Shown piece by piece: positions 27,370-35,745 of a stretch of 64,000 bases of DNA; position 1 is the stretch's first letter, and every line of letters starts with the position of its first letter. The notes under the pieces are model-generated. The model had not been told where the DNA came from. It saw nothing but the letters and a program-made list of their open reading frames with translations, and ran no database searches. The position numbers and the translations under genes were made by a program. Source of the stretch: Hymenobacter sp. BRD67 (GTDB lineage Bacteria > Bacteroidota > Bacteroidia > Cytophagales > Hymenobacteraceae); contig NZ_CP053904.1 in the NCBI RefSeq assembly GCF_013256425.1, forward strand, positions 1,550,001 to 1,614,000. Reading direction: 5' to 3'.

Positions 27370-28563
27370 CTATAGCGGCACGGTAGCTGCGGGTTGGGTT
27401 GCTGCTTCGGGCTCAGCTTTGAGCAGCGCCGCCAGCACGCCGATACCCAGGGCCACAACTGCCACGCAGCCTAGGGCCACGCGCAGCGTAAAGAGCTGGG
27501 CCAGAAAGCCAATCAGAGGCGGCCCGAGCAGAAAGCCCAGGAAGCCGATAGTGGAAACCAGGGCCAGCGCCACGCCCGGCGATACGCTGGTGGCCCGCCC
27601 GGCGGCGCTGTACGAAAGCGGTACCACCGAGGCAATACCGAAGCCAATCAGTAGAAAGCCGCTTACGGCGGGTAGCAGATAGGGTAGGGCTACGGCCAGC
27701 GTTAAGCCGCTAACAATGAGTCCGCTGCTGATTTGCAGCATCCGCACCGTGCCGAAGCGGTGGGTAAAATAATCGGAGAGAAAGCGGCCCAGCGCCATGG
27801 TACTCATGCAGGCCACGTAGCCGGCCGTTACCAGCGTAGGGTCGGGGCGCACTACTTTCTGAAAGTATACGCCGGCCCAGTCAAACATCGCGCCCTCGCT
27901 CATCATGCCGCAGAAGGCAATCAGGCCGATGCGCAGCAGGTAGGGGTCGGGCCGGCGCAGCGAGAGGCCGCTCGTTGCTTCGCCGCCCACGTCGGCGCGC
28001 AGGGTATAGCCGAAGGCTGACGCGGCCAGCAGCAGGCACAGCACCAGCACCAGTAAAAAGTGGTGCAGCGGCGACTGGTGCCAGCCGATAAGCACCGTGC
28101 CCAGCGCCCCACCCAGAAACCCCGCCAAGCTCCAGAGCCCGTGAAACGAACCCATGATGGGCTTGCCGTAAAACTGCTGCATGCCGATAGCCTGGGTATT
28201 CACCGCAATATTGAGCAGGTTGCCGGCCAGGCCAAACAAAGCCAGCGCCGGGGCCAGCGTCCAGAAGCTGCCAGCCCAGCCCAGCAGCGGCAGAAAGCCC
28301 GCGTAGAGCACCGAGGCCAGCAGCACGGTACGTCGGCTGCCCCAGGTGTGCACCAGCCACCCCGCCAGCGGCAGCGAAGCCAGCGACCCCGCCGGAATCG
28401 CCAGCAGCAGCTGTCCCAGCTGCCCGGAGTTCAGCCCCAGCCGGGCGCTGATATCGGGAATGCGCGAGGCCCAGCTCGCAAAGCACAGGCCGGGCAAGAA
28501 AAAGAAGGCGCTCACCGCCAACCGGCTCTTGGTAGTTGCCGTCATAAACCTACTGCTACTCAA
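27370..28563 (-). CDS. Major facilitator superfamily transporter (YbjJ-like)
   Basis: 397 residues with about 12 hydrophobic segments. The N-terminal half has GLCFASWASRIPDISARLGL and the loop GSRRTVLLAS of MFS motif A type; the second half LGRFLSDYFTHRFGTVRML is the duplicated motif A. Resembles YbjJ/FucP-like carriers. Its place between araA and transaldolase suggests sugar transport, perhaps arabinose import or efflux, but substrate is not shown by sequence. Intact. Confidence 0.85.
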   Translation of the reverse strand: MSSSRFMTATTKSRLAVSAFFFLPGLCFASWASRIPDISARLGLNSGQLGQLLLAIPAGSLASLPLAGWLVHTWGSRRTVLLASVLYAGFLPLLGWAGSFWTLAPALALFGLAGNLLNIAVNTQAIGMQQFYGKPIMGSFHGLWSLAGFLGGALGTVLIGWHQSPLHHFLLVLVLCLLLAASAFGYTLRADVGGEATSGLSLRRPDPYLLRIGLIAFCGMMSEGAMFDWAGVYFQKVVRPDPTLVTAGYVACMSTMALGRFLSDYFTHRFGTVRMLQISSGLIVSGLTLAVALPYLLPAVSGFLLIGFGIASVVPLSYSAAGRATSVSPGVALALVSTIGFLGFLLGPPLIGFLAQLFTLRVALGCVAVVALGIGVLAALLKAEPEAATQPAATVPL

Positions 28564-28629
28564 TGCTAAAGTCCCGAGTTATCCGTGCCAGCCGGCCCTG
28601 CAGCGCAGCAGAACGTCAGGCTGGCGCAG

Positions 28630-28764
28630 ATTTCCGGTCCGGGTGCAGCTTGGCTGGTGCGGGCTGCCGGGGTTGAGCCGATTGTGCGCTCGTCGAAAGA
28701 ACGAGCGGCGCGAACTTCGAGCGGACAGCCGGCCCTAGCCGGCAGCCCGCCCGGTACGCGAAGT
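28630..28764 (+). repeat. REP-like long palindromic repeat, copy 3
   Basis: Begins ATTTCCGGTCCGGGTGCAG, has GGCTGGTGCGGGCTGCCGG, an inner section ending GCGGACAGCCGG as in copy 1, and ends CCGGCAGCCCGCCCGGTAC. Lies between the MFS start and the transaldolase stop; nothing else is seen in that gap. Confidence 0.75.
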
Positions 28765-28788
28765 TGTTTACTGTGATAAGCAGGCTGA

Positions 28789-29931
28789 CTACGCCGACTG
28801 CTTGGCAGCAGCTACCGCCGCCTGGCGTTTTTTCTCCACCGAGTCAATCAGCTTGCCGAAGGGCTCGATGAACTTCTGCACGCCTTCCTTCTCCAGCTGA
28901 GCGGTTTGCGCGTCGAGGTCGATGCCCACCTTGGGCAGGTCACGCAGCACCTGCTGCGCTTTAGCGAGGCCTTGTTCGAGGCGGTCGGCGGGGTGGCCTT
29001 TCTGCTTGAAAATGTCCATTGTCTCCACCGGAATCGTGTTTACGGTTTTTGGCCCGATGAGATTCTCGACGTATTTCAGGTCGTCGTACTTGGGGTTTTT
29101 GTTGCCGGTGCTGGCCCACAGCAGGCGCTGTGTGTGAGCACCTTTGACGGCCAGCGCTTCCCAGCGCGCCCCGGCAAAAATCCCTTTGTACAGCTGGTAA
29201 GCTTCCTTAGCGCTTGCTAAGGCCACTTCGCCCACCAGCGACTGCGCCAGCTGTCCTTTCTCGCCGCCCTCGGCCGCCATTTTTTCCAGCTGCGGGTCAA
29301 TCAGCACATCAATGCGGCTCAGGAAGAAGCTGGCTACCGAATCGATACTGGCCAGTGACTGCCCGGCTTTGGCGCGGTCTTCCAGGCCCGAGATAAACGC
29401 CTCGGCTACGGCCTTGTAGCGGTCCAGCCCAAAAATCAGCGTCACGTTTACGTTAATGCCCTCCGAAATAAGCTGGCGAATGGCCGGCAGGCCTTCCAGC
29501 GTAGCGGGCACTTTTATCATCACGTTGGGCCGGCTCACATCTTTCCATAGCTGGCGGCCTTCGGCAATAGTGCCGGCGGTGTCGTGGGCCAGCTTGGGCG
29601 ATACTTCCAGGCTCACGTAGCCATCGCTGGAGTTGTCGTGGCTGTCATAGAGCGGCCGAAACAGGTCGCAGGCCGCCTGCACGTCGGCCACGGCCAGGCC
29701 CACGTAGATTTCTTCGGCCGACTTACCCTGCCGGGCCTGCGCCGCGATGGTGTCGTCGTAATCGGCCGAGCCGCCGATGGCTTTTTCAAAGATGGCGGGG
29801 TTCGACGTCACGCCGCGCAGGGCATCTTCGTCGATACGCTTTTTCAACTCGCCGTTAGTCAGTACTTTACGGCTAATGAAGTCGAGCCACAGGCTTTGGT
29901 CGAGGCGGCGGATATCAACAAGTGGGTTCAT
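28789..29931 (-). CDS. tal: Transaldolase
   Basis: 380 residues from MNPLVDIRRLDQSLWLDFIS (ATG 29931). Transfers dihydroxyacetone units in the non-oxidative pentose phosphate pathway, where xylulose-5-P from arabinose is consumed. Schiff-base lysine in NVMIKVPAT, DALRGVTSNPAIFEKAI near the N-terminus, NVTLIFGLDRYKAV and LWASTGNKNPKYDDLKY as in the long bacterial transaldolase class. A C-terminal Lys/Ala tail is unremarkable. Intact. Divergent from the LacI gene. Confidence 0.95.
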   Translation of the reverse strand: MNPLVDIRRLDQSLWLDFISRKVLTNGELKKRIDEDALRGVTSNPAIFEKAIGGSADYDDTIAAQARQGKSAEEIYVGLAVADVQAACDLFRPLYDSHDNSSDGYVSLEVSPKLAHDTAGTIAEGRQLWKDVSRPNVMIKVPATLEGLPAIRQLISEGINVNVTLIFGLDRYKAVAEAFISGLEDRAKAGQSLASIDSVASFFLSRIDVLIDPQLEKMAAEGGEKGQLAQSLVGEVALASAKEAYQLYKGIFAGARWEALAVKGAHTQRLLWASTGNKNPKYDDLKYVENLIGPKTVNTIPVETMDIFKQKGHPADRLEQGLAKAQQVLRDLPKVGIDLDAQTAQLEKEGVQKFIEPFGKLIDSVEKKRQAAVAAAKQSA

Positions 29932-30124
29932 GGCAGAAGGAGGATAGTAGGAAGACAATGGCGGCCAGGGGCGGGCCGGCCGGGGTTAGTACGCAAAGAA
30001 ACGGGCAAGCGACGCATACAGTACCGCCACGCAGGTTATTTCTTCGGGAAGCAGCCGCCAAACCAGCTTAGTTTTGCGCGATTGCCCGGCGGCTGGTTGT
30101 CAGGGCCGGCCCGCCAGCTCCTCT

Positions 30125-31213
30125 ATGAGTTCTGCTAAAAAGAAATCTTCTCCCCCCATACCGCCCGCCGTGTCGATGGCCGACCTGGCTCGCGAGCTGG
30201 GCGTATCGATGACCACCGTTTCGCGGGCGCTGAGCGACCACCACAGCATCGGGGCCGCCACCAAGGAGCGCGTGCGGCAGCTGGCCCAAAAGCTCAACTA
30301 TCAGCCCAACCACCTGGCCGCTGCCCTGCGCAAAGGCCAGAGCCGCCTGCTGGGCGTAGTGGTGCCCTACATCGAGGGCAAGTTCTTTCCGTCGGTTATT
30401 CAGGGTATCGAGCAGGCGGCCAGCAAGGCCGGCTTTAGCGTTATCGTGTGCCAGTCGCACGAAGAGGTACTACTGGAGCGCCGCAACGTCGAGACCCTGC
30501 TCAGCGCCCAGGTGGCCGGCGTACTCGTGTCGCTGGCCCGCAACACCCTCGACTACCAGCACTTCGATAAAGTGCGCAGCCGGGGTATTCCGCTGGTATT
30601 TTTTGACCGCACGCCCGCTGCCGGCCCCGTTAATGCAGTGGTGCTCAACGACCACGCGGGGGCTTTTCAGGCTACCAGCCATTTGCTGGCCCAGGGCTGC
30701 CGCCGCATTGCGCACCTGACAGGTCCGCCGCACCTCACTATTTACCAGCACCGCCGCCAGGGCTACCTCGACGCGCTGGCGGCCTACGGTATCGCCCCCG
30801 ACGAGGCCCTGCTACTCACCTCCGATATGAGCACTGAGGCCGGGGCCCAGGCCACGCGCCAGCTGCTGACCCTGGCCACTCCCATCGACGCCGTATTCGC
30901 GGCCGGCGACTCGGCTATTCTGGGGGCGCTCCAGGTTTTAAAGGCTCAGCGCATCCGCGTGCCGCAGGCTGTTGCCCTGGCCGGCTTCAGCAACGAGCTC
31001 TTTACTACTATTACCGAGCCACAGCTTACGTCCGTCGACCAGCGCTGTGAGGCGATGGGCGCAGCCGCCGTGCGGTTGTTTCTGGAGCTGGCCGCCGCGC
31101 CCCATGCGCCGCTTGCCCCGCGCCAGGTGGTGCTGGAGCCCGAGCTGTTTGTGCGGGAGTCGTCGCAGCGGGGGCAAGGCGCTGAAGGCCCGGCCAAGCT
31201 TGCTTCGATATAA
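30125..31213 (+). CDS. LacI/GalR-family transcriptional regulator
   Basis: 362 residues from ATG 30125. N-terminal helix-turn-helix and hinge (MADLARELGVSMTTVSRALS, NYQPNHLAAALRKGQS), then a periplasmic-binding-like sugar-sensing domain (LLGVVVPYIEGKFFP ... VDQRCEAMGAAAVRLFLEL). A TAGTTTTG -7 box lies at 30069-30076. Likely regulator of the arabinose genes and transaldolase, with the 18-bp palindrome at 21732 as candidate site; effector unknown. In many Bacteroidetes arabinose genes use a GntR-type regulator, so a LacI member here is of interest. Confidence 0.92.
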   Translation: MSSAKKKSSPPIPPAVSMADLARELGVSMTTVSRALSDHHSIGAATKERVRQLAQKLNYQPNHLAAALRKGQSRLLGVVVPYIEGKFFPSVIQGIEQAASKAGFSVIVCQSHEEVLLERRNVETLLSAQVAGVLVSLARNTLDYQHFDKVRSRGIPLVFFDRTPAAGPVNAVVLNDHAGAFQATSHLLAQGCRRIAHLTGPPHLTIYQHRRQGYLDALAAYGIAPDEALLLTSDMSTEAGAQATRQLLTLATPIDAVFAAGDSAILGALQVLKAQRIRVPQAVALAGFSNELFTTITEPQLTSVDQRCEAMGAAAVRLFLELAAAPHAPLAPRQVVLEPELFVRESSQRGQGAEGPAKLASI

Positions 31214-31228
31214 GACGGCGGGTTTGTT

Positions 31229-31394
31229 GCGCCGCGAGTTTAGCGTAGGGTAACTCTGGTAAATATTCGAAATAAGCTATGTATCCTGTGGAGCGACTCC
31301 GGCGGTGCAGCCCCGCCTTGCCGCTGGCGCGGCAGTGGAGGTACAACCTCCACGCAAAGCCAGTCACGAGTTACGGCTTCGCCTAAACTCGCGC
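31229..31394. repeat. 166-bp element bounded by inverted repeats
   Basis: The left end CGCGAGTTTAGCG (near 31234) and the right end, whose complement is CGCGAGTTTAGGCG (near 31390), are inverted. Inside lies a GTGGAGGT/ACCTCCAC hairpin (31335-31353) and GC-rich palindromic stretches. No ORF of note. Looks like a non-coding repeat, but only one copy is in the window. Confidence 0.5.
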
Positions 31395-31454
31395 CAGCTG
31401 GGGGGCAAATTCAAAGCAACACTAAACCCGCACCAGTTATTAAAACGCGAATGT

Positions 31455-32021
31455 TCAATGATTACATACTTCTCTTATAAAAGAATAAGCTTCGGAATAG
31501 CCAAGCTCGCCCGACTTACTCATACTTAGACAAGCTTCTTTGTGTTGCCCAAGTCTGTTGTAACAGATTCCCAAATTGTAGTAGTAAACTTTTTGGTCAA
31601 AAGTGGTGTCGTTCTCAGGGTAATAAGAAATAGCTTGTTGCCAATCCTTAATTGCACCATAGAAATCACCTTTTGTAAATTTTAACTGTGCTCGAGTATC
31701 TAGCGTTCTTGGTAAAAAATCAAGTTTCAGAAAAGTTAAATACATGGCTAAGTGTAGACATCTCTTACTTTTATCAGCTTTAAAATCGGCTGTTGAGCAT
31801 TCCTTAAAATCTGATAAGTAAGAGTTCAGGAGAGAGTAATAAAAGCTAACTTTCTCAATGCTTCCGCTACCTAAAAAATCTTGCCTACAGGATTTGATTA
31901 AGTAAAACGCACTGTCAGAGTAATTAGCACTTTTGAATTGACTGTATTTGCTTTCGATAAACTGAGCATTAGCGCTAAATTGTAAATTCGCAAAAAGCGC
32001 AATCAGAAAAAATTTAGTCAT
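31455..32021 (-). CDS. Secreted TPR-like protein of unknown function, AT-rich
   Basis: 188 residues: signal peptide (MTKFFLIALFANLQFSANAQ), then Cys- and Tyr-rich helices, with TPR-like pairs near the C-terminus (AIKDWQQAISYYPENDTTFD, YYNLGICYNRLGQHKEACLS). Function not known. Its base composition is clearly AT-richer than any neighbour and its codons prefer A/T third positions, which suggests recent transfer. It stands alone next to the IR-bounded element at 31229. Confidence 0.75.
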   Translation of the reverse strand: MTKFFLIALFANLQFSANAQFIESKYSQFKSANYSDSAFYLIKSCRQDFLGSGSIEKVSFYYSLLNSYLSDFKECSTADFKADKSKRCLHLAMYLTFLKLDFLPRTLDTRAQLKFTKGDFYGAIKDWQQAISYYPENDTTFDQKVYYYNLGICYNRLGQHKEACLSMSKSGELGYSEAYSFIREVCNH

Positions 32022-32057
32022 TCAATTTTCAGACTTATAGAGAATCAATACTAGACA

Positions 32058-33569
32058 TTACCCCACCCCCAACCGATTCCGCCGCCACGCCGAAGCCGGC
32101 GCGCCGCCCGATTCTCCCGTGGCCATCGGGCTGGCCGGCTGCTTCTCGCTTATGAGCATGGCCACCAGCGCGGCGGCTACCCGGGCGGTGCCTTCGTCGG
32201 GCGTGGTCGGAGCCAGCACGGCGGGGCTAAAGTGGTCGCGCACAAAATTCGTGTCGAAGTTGCCGCTCACGAAGGCCGGGTGCTTCAGCACAAAAGTGCC
32301 GAAGGGCAGCGTGGTTTCGATGCCCGTAATCTGGTACTCGGCAATGGCGCGCAGCATCCGGGCAATGGCATCCTCGCGGGTGGCACCGTAGGCTACCAGC
32401 TTGGCAATCATGGGGTCGTAGTAAATCGGGATATCCATGCCCTGCTCGAAGCCATCATCGACGCGCACGCCGGGGCCCTGGGGGCGCACGTAGGTGGCTA
32501 GCCGTCCGATGTCGGGCAGGAAGTTGTTTTGCGGGTCTTCGGCGTACACGCGCAGCTCCAGGGCGTGGCCGTTGATGGTCAGGTCTTCCTGGCGGAAGGG
32601 CAGGGGCTGGCCCTCCGCAACCCGAATCTGCTCCTTTACCAAATCGAGGCCGGTAATCATTTCCGTAACCGGGTGCTCGACTTGCAGGCGGGTGTTCATT
32701 TCGAGGAAGTAGAAGCGGTGCTGGTCGTCGAGCAGAAACTCCACGGTGCCGGCGCCCGCGTACTGGCAGGCGCGGGCCACGTCTACGGCGCAACGGCCCA
32801 TCTCGGCGCGTAGCGCGGGCGTGAGCACCGACGAGGGCGCTTCCTCAATTACTTTCTGGTGGCGGCGCTGAATCGAGCACTCGCGCTCAAACAGGTGCAC
32901 GATATTGCCGTGCTCGTCGCCTAATATCTGGATTTCTATATGTCTGGGGCCGGTCACGAACTTCTCGATAAACACTGCCCCGTCGCCAAACGCCGAGGTG
33001 GCCTCGCTCACGGCCAGCTGCATCTGCTCCTCAAACTCCTCCACGTTGTGCACCAAGCGCATGCCCTTGCCGCCGCCGCCGGCCGAAGCCTTAATTAGAA
33101 TCGGAAAGCCGACTTCCCGGGCAATGCGCTTGGCCGCCTCCACGTCGGAAATAGCCTCGTCGGTGCCCGGCACCAGCGGAATGTTGTAGGTTTTGACTGT
33201 TTGTTTGGCCGAGAGCTTGTCGCCCATCAGCTCCATCGCTTCGGGCGAGGGGCCCACAAAAATCAGCTCCGCTTCGCGCACGGCGCGGGCAAAGCCGGCA
33301 TTCTCGGAGAGGAAGCCGTAGCCGGGGTGAATGGCATCGACGCCCAGCTCTTTGCAAATCTCAATAATTTTATCGCCCCGCAAGTAGCTCTGGGCCGAAG
33401 CCGGCGGGCCGACGCACACGGCCTCGTCGGCGTAGCGCACGTGGGGCGAGAGGCGGTCGGCCTCCGAATAGATGGCCACCGTGGCGATACCCATTTCTTT
33501 GGCCGAGCGCAGCACACGCAGGGCAATCTCGCCGCGATTGGCAACCAGGAGCTTAGCTATTTTTTTCAT
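32058..33569 (-). CDS. accC: Biotin carboxylase subunit of an acyl-CoA carboxylase
   Basis: 503 residues from ATG 33569 (MKKIAKLLVANRGEIALRVL). ATP-dependent carboxylation of biotin on its carrier. ATP-grasp signature: ILIKASAGGGGKGMRLV loop, ERECSIQRRHQKVIEEAPS, and EMNTRLQVEHPVTEMITG. About 50 residues longer at the C-terminus than E. coli AccC, with a Pro/Ala tail. No biotin carrier or carboxyltransferase genes are adjacent, so whether it serves acetyl-, propionyl- or another acyl-CoA carboxylase is open. Intact. Confidence 0.93.
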   Translation of the reverse strand: MKKIAKLLVANRGEIALRVLRSAKEMGIATVAIYSEADRLSPHVRYADEAVCVGPPASAQSYLRGDKIIEICKELGVDAIHPGYGFLSENAGFARAVREAELIFVGPSPEAMELMGDKLSAKQTVKTYNIPLVPGTDEAISDVEAAKRIAREVGFPILIKASAGGGGKGMRLVHNVEEFEEQMQLAVSEATSAFGDGAVFIEKFVTGPRHIEIQILGDEHGNIVHLFERECSIQRRHQKVIEEAPSSVLTPALRAEMGRCAVDVARACQYAGAGTVEFLLDDQHRFYFLEMNTRLQVEHPVTEMITGLDLVKEQIRVAEGQPLPFRQEDLTINGHALELRVYAEDPQNNFLPDIGRLATYVRPQGPGVRVDDGFEQGMDIPIYYDPMIAKLVAYGATREDAIARMLRAIAEYQITGIETTLPFGTFVLKHPAFVSGNFDTNFVRDHFSPAVLAPTTPDEGTARVAAALVAMLISEKQPASPMATGESGGAPASAWRRNRLGVG

Positions 33570-33581
33570 GCGGGGTTGGAG

Positions 33582-33653
33582 AGTAGCGCGGCCTTTTAGT
33601 CCGCGACAGCAAAGGTCAGCGCAAGCACTCGCTGACTGAATGTCCGCGCTACT
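33582..33653. repeat. GTAGCG cruciform repeat, copy 3 (diverged)
   Basis: Left arm AGTAGCGCGGCCTTTTAGTC (from 33582) pairs imperfectly with a right arm ending 33653. Lies between the divergent accC and aminotransferase-like genes, unlike the other copies. Confidence 0.7.
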
Positions 33654-33728
33654 GCGCCACAAAGAAAACCTTAAACCGCCGGCCCGGTACTAAAGAGGCC
33701 GCCCGCCGCCCGTCGTTACGCCCAAATT

Positions 33729-33759
33729 ATGTACAAAAGCTGAGCGCGGCCTATCTTTG
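33729..33759 (+). promoter_or_regulatory. Putative promoter of the SPT-like gene
   Basis: TATCTTTG (33752-33759) is a full -7 match; 20 nt upstream is ATG (33729-33731) in place of TTG. About 77 nt before the GTG start. Confidence 0.5.
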
Positions 33760-33836
33760 TCGTTTAACAGTTCTTGCAGCGCGGGCCATTTGGGTTCGCT
33801 TACTTCGCTCTCATAACTTATTCCCCAAGTTTTTCA

Positions 33837-35074
33837 GTGGATATTTTCGACCGCGTTTCGGCCAACCGGGGCCCGCTGGGTTCGCACTCCCATTATGCCC
33901 ACGGCTACTTCACGTTTCCCAAGCTCGAAGGCGAGATTAACCCCCGGATGCTGTTTCGGGGGAAGGAAGTATTGACCTGGAGCCTGAACAACTACCTCGG
34001 CCTGGCCAACCATCCCGAAGTGCGGCAGGCCGATGCCGACGGGGCTGCGCACTACGGCATGGCCTACCCCATGGGCGCGCGGATTATGAGCGGCAACTCG
34101 ACCCTGCACGAGCAGCTGGAAAATGAGCTGGCCGATTTCGTGCACAAGCCCGCCGCGCTGCTGCTTAACTTCGGCTATCAGGGCGTGGTAAGTATTATCG
34201 ACGCGCTGGTAAGCCGCCACGACGCCATTGTGTACGACGCCGAGTCGCACGCCTGCATCATCGACGGCGTGCGCCTGCACCAGGGCAAGCGCTTCGTGTT
34301 TCCGCACAACGATATCGAGAGCCTCGAAAAGCAGCTGGAGCGCGCCAAGCGCCTCACCGACGAAACCGGCGGCGGCATCCTCGTCATTACCGAAGGCATG
34401 TTTGGCATGTCGGGCAACCTCGGCAAGCTGCGCGAAATCGTGAAGCTGAAGGAGAAATACAGCTTCCGGTTATTTGTCGACGATGCCCACGGCTTCGGCA
34501 CGCTGGGGCCACCGGGGCCGGCACAGCCGAGCATTTGGGCGTTACGGAGGGCGTAGACCTGATTTTTTACACCTTCGCCAAGAGCATGGCCAGCATCGGC
34601 GCGTTCGTAGCGGGCCAGGAGGCAGTTATTGAATATTTGCGCTACAACATGCGCAGCCAGATTTTTGCCAAATCCCTGCCGATGGCCCTCGTCATCGGGG
34701 CCCTGAAGCGCCTGGAGCTAATTCGCAACCACCCCGAGTACCGCGAAAACCTCTGGACTATCGTGCGGGCCCTGCAAAGCGGCCTGCGCGAGAAAGGCTT
34801 CAACATCGGCACCACCGAGTCGCCGGTAACGCCCGTCTTCCTCAACGGCCAAATCCCCGACGCCACGGCCCTAACCTTCGATTTACGTGAGAATCACGGG
34901 GTTTTCTGCTCTATTGTAGTGTATCCGGTAGTACCCAAGGGCGTTATTATGCTGCGCCTCATCCCCACGGCGGTACATACGCTCGAAGATGTGCGCCAGA
35001 CCATTGCGGCCTTCGAAGCCATTGCCACCAAGCTCGACAAAGGGCTCTACAGCAAGCAGCCCGCTACTGCCTAA
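33837..35074 (+). CDS. Serine palmitoyltransferase-like alpha-oxoamine synthase, one frame break
   Basis: About 413 residues after repair. PLP enzyme of the SPT/KBL/BioF family that condenses an acyl-CoA with an amino acid. N-terminal WSLNNYLGLANHPEV, NFGYQGVVSIIDALVSRHDA, DAESHACIIDG, cofactor-binding FVDDAHGFGTLGP, and the Schiff-base lysine in YTFAKSMASIG. The frame breaks in the G run 34514-34517; one added G gives GTLGPPGAGTAEHLGVTEGV. The GTG start at 33837 lies downstream of a good -7 box. In Bacteroidetes, members of this group make sphinganine backbones; glycine C-acetyltransferase is the alternative. Confidence 0.85.
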
Positions 35075-35103
35075 AACAGTGGTAACTAGCTCGCTAAACT
35101 GCT

Positions 35104-35145
35104 GCGCGCCGGCTGCCCTTACGGGTGGCCGGCGCGCCTTTTTTT
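35104..35145 (+). terminator. Terminator after the SPT-like gene
   Basis: Perfect 10-bp stem GCGCGCCGGC (35104-35113) with GCCGGCGCGC (35128-35137), then seven T at 35139-35145. Confidence 0.85.
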
Positions 35146-35254
35146 GTACAATTCCAAGTCGTTTGGTGGACCGCTGGCGGGTTTTCAGGCCATTCTGAAG
35201 GAAAAAAGGCCTCTACGAAGCCGGAAATGGGGTTTTGAAAAAAACCTGGAAAAG

Positions 35255-35284
35255 TTGCTCGCGTAGAAACTCCCTGTATATTAG
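35255..35284 (+). promoter_or_regulatory. Promoter of the histone H1-like gene
   Basis: TTG (35255-35257), 19 nt, TATATTAG (35277-35284), one mismatch to TAnnTTTG. About 49 nt before the ATG. Confidence 0.65.
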
Positions 35285-35332
35285 GGCCGCGTAAGCACAA
35301 TTCCCTTTCTCACCCATTACCAACCAACTTTC

Positions 35333-35611
35333 ATGGCTAACCCTTTCAATAAAATCAAAGACCTGATTCACTCGCTGGAAGACGACTTCGAAAAGTCGTA
35401 TGACAAGAATAACGCGGCGGCTGGTACCCGCGTGCGCAAAGGCATGCAGGACCTCAAGAACCACGCCCAGGCCATCCGCCTGGAAGTGCAGAACATGAAG
35501 AACTCGTCGAAAGACGGCGCGGCTGCTCCGGCTGCCAAGGCTGCTCCGGCCGCTAAGAAAGCTGCTCCGGCTGCTGCTAAAAAGGCAGCTCCCGCTGCGA
35601 AAAAGAAGTAA
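35333..35611 (+). CDS. Histone H1-like nucleoid protein (Hc1 family)
   Basis: 92 residues. N-terminal helical part (MANPFNKIKDLIHSLEDDFE) with acidic and amphipathic segments, C-terminal tail of repeated K-A-A-P units (APAAKKAAPAAAKKAAPA) like the eukaryotic H1 tail and chlamydial Hc1. Binds DNA or modulates the nucleoid. Has its own promoter and a strong terminator, so probably expressed alone and highly. Confidence 0.88.
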   Translation: MANPFNKIKDLIHSLEDDFEKSYDKNNAAAGTRVRKGMQDLKNHAQAIRLEVQNMKNSSKDGAAAPAAKAAPAAKKAAPAAAKKAAPAAKKK

Positions 35612-35668
35612 GTCCGGACCACAGATTCATCCGGATTTGCCGGATTAATCGAATTTTGTGGACGGATG

Positions 35669-35710
35669 GTAACAAAAAAGCCTCGCTGGTCAGCGGGGCT
35701 TTTTTGTTAC
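35669..35710. terminator. Bidirectional terminator between histone-like gene and tyrS
   Basis: 19-bp stem (35669-35687 with 35692-35710), one G-T pair, tetraloop GGTC, A6 and T6 runs on the arms that suit both converging genes. Confidence 0.85.
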
Positions 35711-35745
35711 CTGGCATTAATCATTTAGTATATATTAAAAAGTAA

